From positions 1 through 59,208 of the forward strand of contig NZ_ABVL01000033.1 of the NCBI RefSeq assembly GCF_000173075.1: a DNA stretch of 59,208 bases, read 5' to 3'. Shown piece after piece: positions 50,216 to 59,208 of this stretch. Position 1 is the first letter of the stretch. Every line of letters starts with the position of its first letter. The notes under the pieces are model-generated. The model made no database searches and was not told the origin of the DNA. It was given only the letters and a program-made list of their open reading frames with translations. Origin of the DNA: Chthoniobacter flavus Ellin428 (GTDB lineage Bacteria > Verrucomicrobiota > Verrucomicrobiia > Chthoniobacterales > Chthoniobacteraceae). Position numbers and translations under genes: made by a program.

Positions 50216-51553
50216 CTAACGCTCCCGGAACGCCCGCATTTTCGCGCGGTTGATCGGCTTGAGCAAATAGGTGAGAACCGTCTTTTTCCCCGTGAGGACA
50301 TCCACCTCGGCCACCATGCCGGGGATAATCTCGAGCTCCTTGCCCTGGCGGTCCTTACCTAATGAGTTCTTCGCCGTGCGTACTTTGATCTGGTAGAAGC
50401 TCTCGTCGCGGTTCTCGTTCTTGTTATCGCTCTTGGTGCGATTCTTATCCGCGCTGATCGTGTCCACGCTGATCCGTTCCAGCGTTCCTTTGAGCCCGCC
50501 ATAGATCGCAAAATCGTAGGCCGTAAATTTCACCATGGCCGGCTGACCGGGGCGAATGAAGGCGATGTCCGCCGGGCGCACATTGGCTTCAATCAACAGC
50601 GTGTCGTCGGTCGGAACGATATCCATGATATCGACGGCACTCCCGATGACGCGACCGACCGTGTTGATATAGATCTTGTTCACCGTGCCTCGCACGGGGG
50701 CGCGGATCAGGGTTCGATCCAGACGATCCTTGTCCCGCTTCAGCGCTTGCACCAGCGAATCCAGGTCCGCCTTGTCCTGGTGGTAATGCTCCATCGCATC
50801 GCGCTGCGTGCTGGTATCGAGTGTCTGCGACTGACCGTCGAGCTGCTGCACCTCCTGCGAGGCCCGGATCAATTCGACCGCCGAAACTGCCCGCGACTTC
50901 GTCCCATCCTTTAGCAACCTCTCCTCCTCTCGGGCGAGCTTGAGTCGCGCCTCGAGCGACTGCTTGGTCGTCACGTAATCCTGTTTGCGCTTTTCGTAGA
51001 GTTTGCGTTCCAACTCGGCCAGATCCGGCCGGACGCTGTCCGGGAACGTAAGTTCAGTGAAGCCTTGTGACTCCGCAGCCAGCCGGCAGAGGCGTGCCTC
51101 CAGCGTATCGCGCTTCGCGAGGTTTTCGTTGTAGCTGGAGGCGAAGATCGCATCGCGGATCCGCAGCAATGGCTGGTCCTTTTCCACGACCTGCCCCTCC
51201 TTCACGTAAATCTCCTCCACGAGCCCTCCTTCCAGGCTTTGGATCAACTGCACGGACTGAGAGGGAATCACCTTGCCGACCCCGCGGGTCACCTCTTCGA
51301 TTTCCGCCCAGGACGCCCACCAAACCAAGCCGCCGACGAGCGCCAGGCACAGCCACGGCAGCCAGCCCCGGAAACCGCCCGCCACGCGGCGGCGAATGAG
51401 GAACCGCGCGTCTTTCACATAGGAGAGGTCCTCCCCACTGAGCTCATCGTTTTCCCCCACGCGAGCCGGGCGCGCGAGTTCTTGCAGCGCGGAGCGCTCC
51501 CACGATGCCGGGACTTCTTCTTTGGACGGTGATTTCGGAGAGACAGTTTCCAT
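50216..51553 (-). CDS. HlyD-family membrane fusion protein of a type I secretion system
   Basis: 445 residues. One transmembrane helix near the N-terminus (LPWLCLALVGGLVWWASWAE, about residues 65-84), after a cytoplasmic tail. Then the lipoyl half-motif GVGKVIPSQSVQLIQSLEGG, a long coiled coil (about residues 140-290: LARDTLEARL-like heptads) and the second lipoyl and beta-barrel region with LIRAPVRGTVNKIYINTVGR and PGQPAMVKFTAYDFAIYGGL. This is the periplasmic adaptor between ABC exporter and TolC. 12 bp downstream of the ABC gene, so the two are co-transcribed. Confidence 0.94.
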   Translation of the reverse strand: METVSPKSPSKEEVPASWERSALQELARPARVGENDELSGEDLSYVKDARFLIRRRVAGGFRGWLPWLCLALVGGLVWWASWAEIEEVTRGVGKVIPSQSVQLIQSLEGGLVEEIYVKEGQVVEKDQPLLRIRDAIFASSYNENLAKRDTLEARLCRLAAESQGFTELTFPDSVRPDLAELERKLYEKRKQDYVTTKQSLEARLKLAREEERLLKDGTKSRAVSAVELIRASQEVQQLDGQSQTLDTSTQRDAMEHYHQDKADLDSLVQALKRDKDRLDRTLIRAPVRGTVNKIYINTVGRVIGSAVDIMDIVPTDDTLLIEANVRPADIAFIRPGQPAMVKFTAYDFAIYGGLKGTLERISVDTISADKNRTKSDNKNENRDESFYQIKVRTAKNSLGKDRQGKELEIIPGMVAEVDVLTGKKTVLTYLLKPINRAKMRAFRER

Positions 51554-51565
51554 AGCTCTTCAGTT

Positions 51566-53815
51566 CTATCGCCGGGTGGTGATTTTCGGGGGCGCCGCCT
51601 GGTGGACGCGCAACGTGGAACGCGCCGGCGGAGGCGCCGCCACCGTCGGCTCCGTGTGAACCGAGGAATTGGGATTGGGATGGGGATGGGCGGTGCCGGC
51701 CAGTTTCGCCAGCACTTCGCTTTTCTCGCCCGACATGAAAACCCGCCCTTCATTGAGCACGATCATGTGCTCGGCCAATTGGAGCATGGAAGACTGGTGG
51801 GTCACGACGATCAGCGTGCGCCGCGGATCCTGCTCGAGATAGTTTTTGAGCGCGTGAATGAACTCCTTTTCGGATTGTGGATCCATGTTGGAAATCGGCT
51901 CATCCAACAGCAGCAATCTCGGCAACCGCAGGAACGCACGCGCCAGCACCAACGCCCGCCGCTGGCCACCGGAAAGCATGGTCCCCTGCTCGCCGACCGG
52001 CGCATGAATTCCCTTCGGGTTCCGCTTCACAAAATCCTCGAGACCCGCCAACCGGATCGCCCGCAAAATCTCCTCATCAGTGACCCCGCGTTCCCCGAGC
52101 GCGACATTCTCACGGATCGTGCCGCTGAGAACCGCGGCATCCTGCGCGAGGTATCCGATATCGTGACGCACCACTGCCGGGTGGTACTGCGCCAAATCCA
52201 CGCCATCGAGAAGGATCTTCCCATCCGTCGGCGAATAGAGTTTCGCCAACAGCCGCAGCACCGTGCTCTTTCCCGAACCCATACGGCCCACCAACCCGAT
52301 TCTCTGTCCTTGATTGATGCGGAGCGATACTCCGTTCAGCGCCGGGATCATCTGCCCCGGGTAGCGCACGGTGACGTTATCCAGCGCATAGTTGAAATCG
52401 AAACTGCTGCGCTGCACGAATTTCCGGTGGCCGCCCGTTTCCCGCGGCAAGGCCATCACCGTATTCAAGCTCTGCAGGGCCTGTAGCGCCTGCTGCAGCC
52501 GCGTCATCATCCCCGCGATCATGGCGATCGGCATCATCGTTCGCGAACTCAACATCAGGCTGGCGATCATGCCTCCCATGGTCATTTCCCCCGCGTGCAC
52601 TCGATAAACCCCCGCGACTACGACCGCAACGTTGGTCATGTTAATGATCGTCGTGGTGGTCGAGTTACCAAGCAGCGAATACCAGTGCATCCCCACATCC
52701 TTTTCCGCGGCGGCTCCGACAATCCCCTCAAACCGATGCTGCAGCGCGCCTTCGGCGTTCGCCCCTTTCACGGACTCCAGCGCGTTCACGGTTTCGGAAA
52801 CCATCGCCTGCCGCTCGAGTCCCGCTTCCGACGATTGAACGACCGAGCGGCGCAGGGGCATCTGAAAGAGGAAGCCCATGAGCACGGCGCCGATCGCACT
52901 CGCCACGACTATCCAGGCAATCGGCCCGGCGATGTAAAAGAGCGCCGCCATCATGAGCAGACAAAACGGCAAATCCACGATGGCCAGCATGGTCGCGGAC
53001 ATGAAGAAATCGCGCAGGATTTCGTAGGCCTTGATCCGCGCCGCGAGCACGCTGGGAGATGAGGGCCGGGCTTGCATCTCCAGCGACACCAATTGCTCAT
53101 ACAAAGCACTGGCCAGGACCATGTCCACCTCGCGTCCGGCCCGGGAGAGGACGGAGCCACGCAGCAATCGCAGCAGGTAGTCGAAGACAAATACCGCCGA
53201 AATCCCCAACGCCAGGACCCAAAGAGTTTCAGAGGCGTCGTGGGGAACGACGCGATCGTACACCAGCAACGTGAATATCGGCATCACCATCCCCAGGACA
53301 CTGAGCAGAAACGCCGCCGGCATGAGTTGCACATAGTAAGCGCGGAACCGCCACATCGTCTGCCAGAACCACCACTTCGCCCCCGGCCGGATTTCTTCCG
53401 CATCCGAGGCGTGCGGCTGGAGCAGCACGGCGAAGCCGCTGTAGGCGCGTTTCCACGTCCGCTCCGTGGGTTCCGTGCTTCCCGCGCCGGGAACATGCAA
53501 TTCCACGGCGCCGGCCTTGCCGGGCAAGAGCACCCCTGCCCGGTTCTGATCCAGCAGTACGATCGCCGGCAGCACCGAGCGCGGCAATCGCCGGATCGAC
53601 CTCTCCACCATCTGTGCCCGGAACCCGGCACGGTGCGCTGCGCGGAGGAGCAAGGCCGGATTCAACCGCCCGCCCACCAAAGGTAACCCGGAAAGGATTG
53701 CCTCCCGGTTGACTTCCATACTGTGGAACTTCGCTACCTGTTCCAAACACTCCAACAAAGGATCGTGCCCGGGTACCTCCGCGACACGATCCGGTGGGAT
53801 CGCTTCTGTATTCAT
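51566..53815 (-). CDS. Type I secretion ABC exporter (LapB/RtxB-like)
   Basis: 749 residues. An N-terminal C39-like domain (residues about 20-135) lacks the catalytic cysteine, as in LapB-type exporters of large adhesins. Then six transmembrane helices (about 155-445; FLLSVLGMVMPIFTLLVYDR) and the ATPase: Walker A GRMGSGKST (510-518), signature LSGGQ (614-618), Walker B LLLLDE (634-639) and H-loop His673 in VVTHQSS. A Pro-rich tail of about 45 residues is added at the C-terminus. It would export the adhesin encoded immediately upstream; the adhesin stop is 38 bp before this start. Confidence 0.94.
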   Translation of the reverse strand: MNTEAIPPDRVAEVPGHDPLLECLEQVAKFHSMEVNREAILSGLPLVGGRLNPALLLRAAHRAGFRAQMVERSIRRLPRSVLPAIVLLDQNRAGVLLPGKAGAVELHVPGAGSTEPTERTWKRAYSGFAVLLQPHASDAEEIRPGAKWWFWQTMWRFRAYYVQLMPAAFLLSVLGMVMPIFTLLVYDRVVPHDASETLWVLALGISAVFVFDYLLRLLRGSVLSRAGREVDMVLASALYEQLVSLEMQARPSSPSVLAARIKAYEILRDFFMSATMLAIVDLPFCLLMMAALFYIAGPIAWIVVASAIGAVLMGFLFQMPLRRSVVQSSEAGLERQAMVSETVNALESVKGANAEGALQHRFEGIVGAAAEKDVGMHWYSLLGNSTTTTIINMTNVAVVVAGVYRVHAGEMTMGGMIASLMLSSRTMMPIAMIAGMMTRLQQALQALQSLNTVMALPRETGGHRKFVQRSSFDFNYALDNVTVRYPGQMIPALNGVSLRINQGQRIGLVGRMGSGKSTVLRLLAKLYSPTDGKILLDGVDLAQYHPAVVRHDIGYLAQDAAVLSGTIRENVALGERGVTDEEILRAIRLAGLEDFVKRNPKGIHAPVGEQGTMLSGGQRRALVLARAFLRLPRLLLLDEPISNMDPQSEKEFIHALKNYLEQDPRRTLIVVTHQSSMLQLAEHMIVLNEGRVFMSGEKSEVLAKLAGTAHPHPNPNSSVHTEPTVAAPPPARSTLRVHQAAPPKITTRR

Positions 53816-53853
53816 TTTAAAATTTCTGCGCCGCGGCCGCGCTCGCCGCGGCT

Positions 53854-56800
53854 TTAGGCTGCCGCTGCGGCGGCGTGGTGGTGGGCGTCTTCGGTCGGCG
53901 CCACATTGGACGGAACCGAGGCCACCGCACCGTCGTGCGACGATGATGTGTGATCACTCGGCGCCGTCGAGGTCGCCGTCGAGTTGGTCGCCGTCTGGGT
54001 TTCGCTCGCGGGCTGGTTGCTCGTCGGAGTGGTCGCAGTATCGGCGGCCGCCGAACCCGTCGCCGCCGCCGTGGTCGTGCTGGCGGTCGTGGTGCTCGAG
54101 GTGCTGGCCGCGGTCGTCGTCGCCGTCGCACCGGTGGCAACATCGTTCACCGCGGTGGTGTTGCTGGTGGAACTGCCGTTCTGGGTACTCGCGGCGGTCG
54201 TCGAATTCTGCGTGGTCGCCTTTTGGAGCATCGCATCCAGGTTGTCCGCCGGAGTGAGGATTTCATCCAACGGCACCGAACTGGTCGACGTGACCTGCGA
54301 CGATACCGAGGCCGACGCGGTGCTCGCCGTCTGGCCATTGGTGCTGGTGGCCAGCAGGACATCGCCAGCCAGCCCCAAGGTGCCATCGGCACTCGTGAAC
54401 GTAGTCTGTCCGACGATGAGCGCGTCCCCATTCGCCGCGGTATACGACGCCTGGCTCACATTCGTCAGGTTGATGCTCGTGATGCCCAACTGCGTCAGCG
54501 TGTGGAATTCACCGGGATCACTCACCCCGTTGCTGTTCGCATCCGTCCACACGCCGAACTTGGCGAACATGGCATCCTTCGCGTCGAGCACGCCGTCGTG
54601 ATTGCTATCAAACGCCATGGCCAGCGCTTCGAGATTGCTGTGCGCGTTCGGCGCATAGTGGGTGAAGGTGGTTTCGAGGCCGTTGTTCACGGCACCATCG
54701 CCGTTGGCGTCGAAGGCCAGGATCCCATTGTGCGGCCCGACCCACGCCGTATGCAGCGAGGTGCCGGTTCCGGTGCTATCGAAGTGCGCCTGCGAGTTTT
54801 GCAGGCTGATGAATTGCAGCCCGGAATGATCCAGGTCGAGAACGATGGGCGCGGTTACGACCGTCGACGTGGTCGAGGCGGTGGTGATCGTCGAGGTCGG
54901 ATAGTAGGGATTCGTGGCGAAGGCGACGTCACCCGCGATGCCATGGCTGCCATCCGCCATGGTATAGCTCGATTCACCGCTGACGAGCACATCGCCATTT
55001 GCGGCCAGGTAGCTCTGGCCATTGCTCGTGAGATTGATGCTCGCGATCCCCATTTGCGCGAGCGTGTGGAACTCACCGGGATCGACGACACCGTTGCCAT
55101 TGGCATCGACCCACACGCCGAATTGGTTGAAGTGCGCATCCTGCGCATTCAGCACGCCGTCATGGTTCGTATCGAACGCCGCTTCGAGTGCCTGCATGTC
55201 GGTACTGGTGCCCGGCGCGTAGTGGGTGAAGGAGATGACGAGGCCATTATTCGCGGCCCCACTCCCATTGGGGTCGTAGGCCAGGATGCCATCATTTCCA
55301 CCCACCCACGCCGTATGCACCAGCGTTCCGTCACCATTGTAGTCGAAGCTCGCGTTGGAATCCTGCAGGGAGACAAATTGCAGGCCGTTGTGATCGAGGT
55401 CGAGGACCACCGGCGTCGCCGAGGCATCGGTGAGCAATCTGCCCGAGCTGAGCAGATTGGTGATGATCGTATTCTGATCGGTGCTGGCTCCCACCAGATT
55501 GACTCCATTGAAGATGATCTCCTGGTCGAAGCCCGCTCCAAGGGCCGTCACGTTGGTCTCCGTACTCACGGCGAACGCGCCCGTGGTGCTGATCTCCAGG
55601 ATGGTGTTCCCGCCGCTGAAGGAAAAGTGGAGATAGTCGGCCAGATTGCCCGCGGAGCTGTTGTCGATGGGATGGGTTTCCCCGATCAACAGACTGCTCA
55701 GGTCGATCCGATCCGTGTTGCCGGCCACGTTGCTGAAGTCGGAGACTGTATCCACGGCTGGGGTAGCAGTCGTGCCGCCGTCCCCTGACATCCACTTGAA
55801 GGTGTCGTTTCCTCCGCCGCCGCTCAGGGTGTCATTACCTTGACCGCCGATGAGGATATTCGCACCCGAGCTCCCGGTCAGCGTATCGTTGAAGGTGGAA
55901 CCGAGGATGTTATCGATGCCCGTCAGCGTGTCACCCGAGGCGTAGCCACCGGAGACTTGCGGATTCACCGTGAGGTTCACCGTGACGCCCGCGGTGGAGT
56001 TGCTGTAGTCGACCGTGTCGTTGGTGGAATTGCCGACGATCGTGTCGGCACCGGCGCTGGCCGCAAGGCATCGCCCAATGGCCGTGCCGGTCAGTTGATA
56101 ACCGGCGCCGGTGTGCGTGCCGACCAGCGAGACGTCCAGCGGATTCGTGCTGGTGAAGGTATCGCCATCCCCATCGGTGATCCCGAGACCGAAGTTCAAC
56201 TGGGTATCGCCGACGACAACATGCTCGCTGGCGCTGAAGCCGGTGAGCACAACCTTCGGATCCTGATTGGAAGCGCTGGCCACGTTCTCGACATCCACCT
56301 CCGTGAAGGCGCCAAATGTGCCGGATGTCTGGGTATATCCATCCGCTACCTTGCCCCACTCCTGCTGGCTGACGACGACCTGCGTGCCATCCGCCAGTAA
56401 AGCGTCTTCCGTCCCGATCGTGTTGCCTGAGGCATCCTTGAGCGTGATGGTGAAATGCTCGAAGGTGGAGTTTCCCCCCTTCCCAACACCCAACTCGAAG
56501 ATCGTTTGCGGATTGGCCAGGTTGGTCACGTGATCCTGGAACCGGAACATCGTGGTGAAGTTGGTATTGAGATTGCACTATCGATGCCCCCGCCGTTGTT
56601 ATTGACGTGCACGGTGTGGTCATTCGGATTGGTATCGGCGGTGTTCCATCCGTCGACCAGGATGTCGTAACCCGTCGTCGGATCGTTCCCGTTGGCAAAC
56701 GTCGAAGTGGTCCCAACAAACGTCAGGAAGTCGCCGGTGCCGCTGTGCGCTCCACCGGTAAGGCTGATCGTCGTCGAGGACTGCAGACTATTCGTATCCA

Positions 56801-59208
56801 GATGGAAACTGTAGGTTCCACCGGTGTTGGCCAGGAGTTCGAAAAACGACGTGGTGTGAGCCAGATCAGTAAAGGCGAACATCTCGCCGTTGTTGGTCAG
56901 CGTATTGTAGTCGGAGTACTCGTAGAAGGTGTACGACAAAGTCGAACTGCTCACGTCGACCTCAAACAGCTCGTGACCGCTGACATTGGTCAGGGTGTCG
57001 GTCACTGTGTAAGTGGTTCCCGCCGGCGGCGTGCCCATCAACACACTCACCGCACTCGTCGCACTGGGACCGTCGGCGCCGAACACCGGGACCCACGTCC
57101 CGTGGTCCACGGTATTGTCGATGTTCGGCATGATGAGATTCTGGATCGCCGTGATCGTCGGGCCATCGTCATGGATGCTCACATGCGAGCCGAGATCGAT
57201 GCTCGCCGCTTGATGATCGCCATCCCCATCGGTGATCGTCGCCGTCAAGGTGACCAAACCCGAGGTCAGCGAGACTGCTTCATTCGCGTCCACCTGAGAG
57301 TCCGGCGAATTTTGATGCACGGAGCGATCCAGCGTTGCCGTCACATTACCCGATCCATCCACCGACAAGGTGAATTCGATCGAACCGGTCGCTGCCGCGA
57401 CCGAGGTCGCCCCCTCGCGGGCCACCACTGCACCGCTCTCCAGGAACAGGAACACATGATTGCCGGTCAACGAGTCAATCAACCCGCTGTCCACTCCACT
57501 CGCGCTGACCGACAGCCCATAGCTGATGCTCGCTCCATCCGCTCCGTTCACATGGGTGAACGCGCCGGCAAACGCTTCCGTGTCCACCGTCGAACCCGTA
57601 GGGCCCGTCCCCGATCCCGTCGGCAGGAAGCTTTCGTCGACATTGAGCGCGGTGGCAGTCCCCACGGCCGTGATGCTCGGACCGTCGTCATGGATGCTCA
57701 CATGCGAACCCAGATCGATGCTCGCCGCTTGATGATCACCGTCTGCATCGGTGATTGTCGCCGTCAAGGCGACCAATCCAGAAGTCAGCGAGACTGCTTC
57801 GTTGCTATCGACTGGCGAGTCCGCCGAACTCTGGTGCACCGAGCGGTCCAGGGTCGCGGTCACGTTGCCAGATCCATCCACCGACAAGGTGAACTCGACC
57901 GGCCCCGTCGCCGCGGTTACCGAGGTCGTGCCTTCGCGCGCCACCACCGCGCCACTCTCCAGGAACAGGAAGACATGATTGCCCGTCAACGAGTCGACCA
58001 GCCCGCTGTCTACTCCACTCGCGCTAACTGACAACCCATAGCTGACGCTCGCTCCATCGGCTCCGTTCAAATGGGTGAACGCTCCGGCAAAAGCTTCCGT
58101 GTCCACCGTCGAGCCCGCAGGGCCCGTCCCCGATCCCGTTGGCAGGAAGCTTTCGTCCACATTGAGCGCCGTCGCTGTCCCCACCGCCGTGATGCTCGGG
58201 CCATCGTCATGGATGCTCACATGCGAGCCCAAATCGATGCTCGCCGCCTGATGATCACCGTCCGCATCGGTGATCGTTGCCGTCAAGGTGACCAACCCGG
58301 AGGTCAGCGACACCGCTTCGTTGCTATCCACCGGCGAATCCGCCGAACTTTGATGTACAGAACGATCCAGGGTCGCGGTCACGTTGCCCGATCCATCCAC
58401 CGACAGCGTGAACTCGATCGGTCCCGTCGCCGCGGTTGCCGAAGTGGTGCCTTCACGCGCCACCACCGCACCGCTCTCCAGGAACAGAAAGACGTGATTG
58501 CCCGTCAGCGAGTCGATCAATCCGCTGTCTACTCCACTCGCACTGACCGACAGCCCATAGCTGATACTCGCACCATCCGCTCCGTTCACGTGGGTGAATG
58601 CCCCGGCAAATGCCTCCGTGTCCACCGTCGAACCCGTAGGGCCCGTCCCCGATCCCGTCGGCAGGAAGCTCTCGTCGACGTTCAGCGCCGTCGCCGTCCC
58701 CACCGCCGTGATGCTCGGACCATCGTCATGGATGCTCACATGCGAGCCGAGATCGATGCTCGCTGCTTGATGATCACCGTCCGCATCGGTAATCGTTGCC
58801 GTCAAGGTGACCAATCCGGAAGTCAGCGAGACCGCTTCGTTGCTATCGACCGGCGAGTCCGCCGAACCTTGATGTACCGAGCGATCCAGCGTCGCCGTCA
58901 CGTTGCCCGATCCATCCACCGACAAGGTAAACTCAACCGGTCCCGTCGTCGCCGTCGCCGAGGTCGTCCCTTCGCGCGCCACCACTGCACCGCTCTCCAG
59001 GAACAGGAACACATGATTGCCGGTCAACGAGTCAATCAACCCGCTGTCCACTCCACTCGCACTGACCGACAGCCCATAGCTGACGCTTGCTCCATCCGCT
59101 CCGTTCACGTGGGTGAACGCCCCGGCAAACGCTTCCGTGTCCACCGTCGAGCCAGCAGGGCCCGTCCCTGATCCGGTCGGCAGGAAACTTTCGTCCACGT
59201 TGAGCGCG
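53854..59208 (-). CDS. Giant RTX adhesin, C-terminal part (one-base frameshift; 5' end outside window)
   Basis: Two frames make one protein of at least 1780 residues, cut by the right edge. The upstream frame (59208-56526) holds tandem T1SS-143/DUF5801 repeats (NVDESFLPTGSGTGP) and a domain with LINMPN-like start, ending IDSAISIP. The downstream frame resumes at NLNTNFTTMFRFQDHVTNLA; restoring one base near 56571-56578 joins them. Further on: a VENVASASNQDPKVVLTGF domain, one RTX array (GGQGNDTLSGGGGNDTFKW), two EF-hand-like modules (FDTNHDGVLNAQDAHF, FDSNHDGVLDAKDAMF) and a Ser/Thr/Ala tail ending EDAHHHAAAAAA. It is the cargo of the type I system and would serve in surface attachment or biofilm. 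Confidence 0.88.
57160..59208 (-). repeat. 519-bp tandem repeats (173-residue DUF5801 units)
   Basis: Four units are visible, the last cut by the window edge; equivalent points fall at 57637, 58156, 58675 and 59194, exactly 519 bp apart. Units are about 90 percent identical in DNA and differ mostly at third positions. The array continues beyond the window, so the total copy number is unknown. Confidence 0.95.

Noticed and set aside
56560..56585. Programmed ribosomal frameshift in the adhesin
   Set aside because: No slippery heptamer is present; an indel error or mutation is simpler.
53950..59171. Long plus-strand frames opposite the adhesin
   Set aside because: Arg/His-rich antisense of repetitive sequence; no domain recognisable.

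Overview
The window looks like chromosome from a member of the Verrucomicrobiota, probably a soil or freshwater heterotroph. The assignment rests on several families typical of the PVC group: a DUF1592/DUF1552 cytochrome-type pair, a large HEAT-repeat protein ending in a Planctomycete/Verrucomicrobium-type heme-binding domain, a DUF1080 protein, a PmoA/DUF6807-family protein, Tat-exported Gfo/Idh/MocA and DUF1552 proteins, and PEP-CTERM tails. It is a family-level inference; no rRNA gene is present. Base composition is GC-rich and many intergenic gaps hold long, degenerate inverted repeats.

Layout. 1-7200: fragment of an IS1634-like transposase, a HAD phosphatase, the DUF1592-DUF1552 pair, a hypothetical protein and tRNA-Thr(UGU). 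7600-9650: a DUF262 (GmrSD-type) gene cut off by an ISL3-family insertion sequence. 9650-15060: about ten small cassette-like genes, all on the minus strand, separated by integron attC-like recombination sites, with no integrase in the window. 15600-25700: DUF1080 protein, a hypothetical protein, a TPR/O-GlcNAc-transferase-like protein, the HEAT/heme-binding protein and a beta-helix protein. 26400-38800: a coiled-coil membrane protein, a TetR regulator translationally coupled to a haloalkane dehalogenase, then secreted or Tat-exported carbohydrate-related proteins around a 7-bp tandem repeat, small hypotheticals, and decayed genes including two PEP-CTERM tails. 38890-43634: an AraC regulator divergent from a three-gene set (NAD-dependent epimerase-like, DHDPS-like aldolase, secreted toroid-fold lyase-like protein), which looks like an acidic-sugar utilisation locus. 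45200-46700: a headless ORF, tandem copies of the tRNA-Asn 3' end, tRNA-Asn(GUU) and a broken FAD oxidoreductase.

46708-59208: a type I secretion locus made of a TolC-like outer-membrane protein, a secreted trypsin-like protease on the opposite strand, a HlyD-like adaptor, a LapB-like ABC exporter and the 3' part of a giant repetitive RTX adhesin that runs off the right edge. Both the TolC gene and the adhesin need a one-base correction to read through.

The most unusual region is the integrase-less cassette array. All seven complete sites have the same polarity and one unpaired extra A at the equivalent place in the L'' arm, which is the structural hallmark of attC sites. The other notable signals are five tandem units each carrying the tRNA-Asn 3' end (the last one continuous with the intact gene), a 155-bp palindromic MITE-like repeat in two near-identical copies, and several families of intergenic hairpins whose arms are degenerate short tandem repeats.
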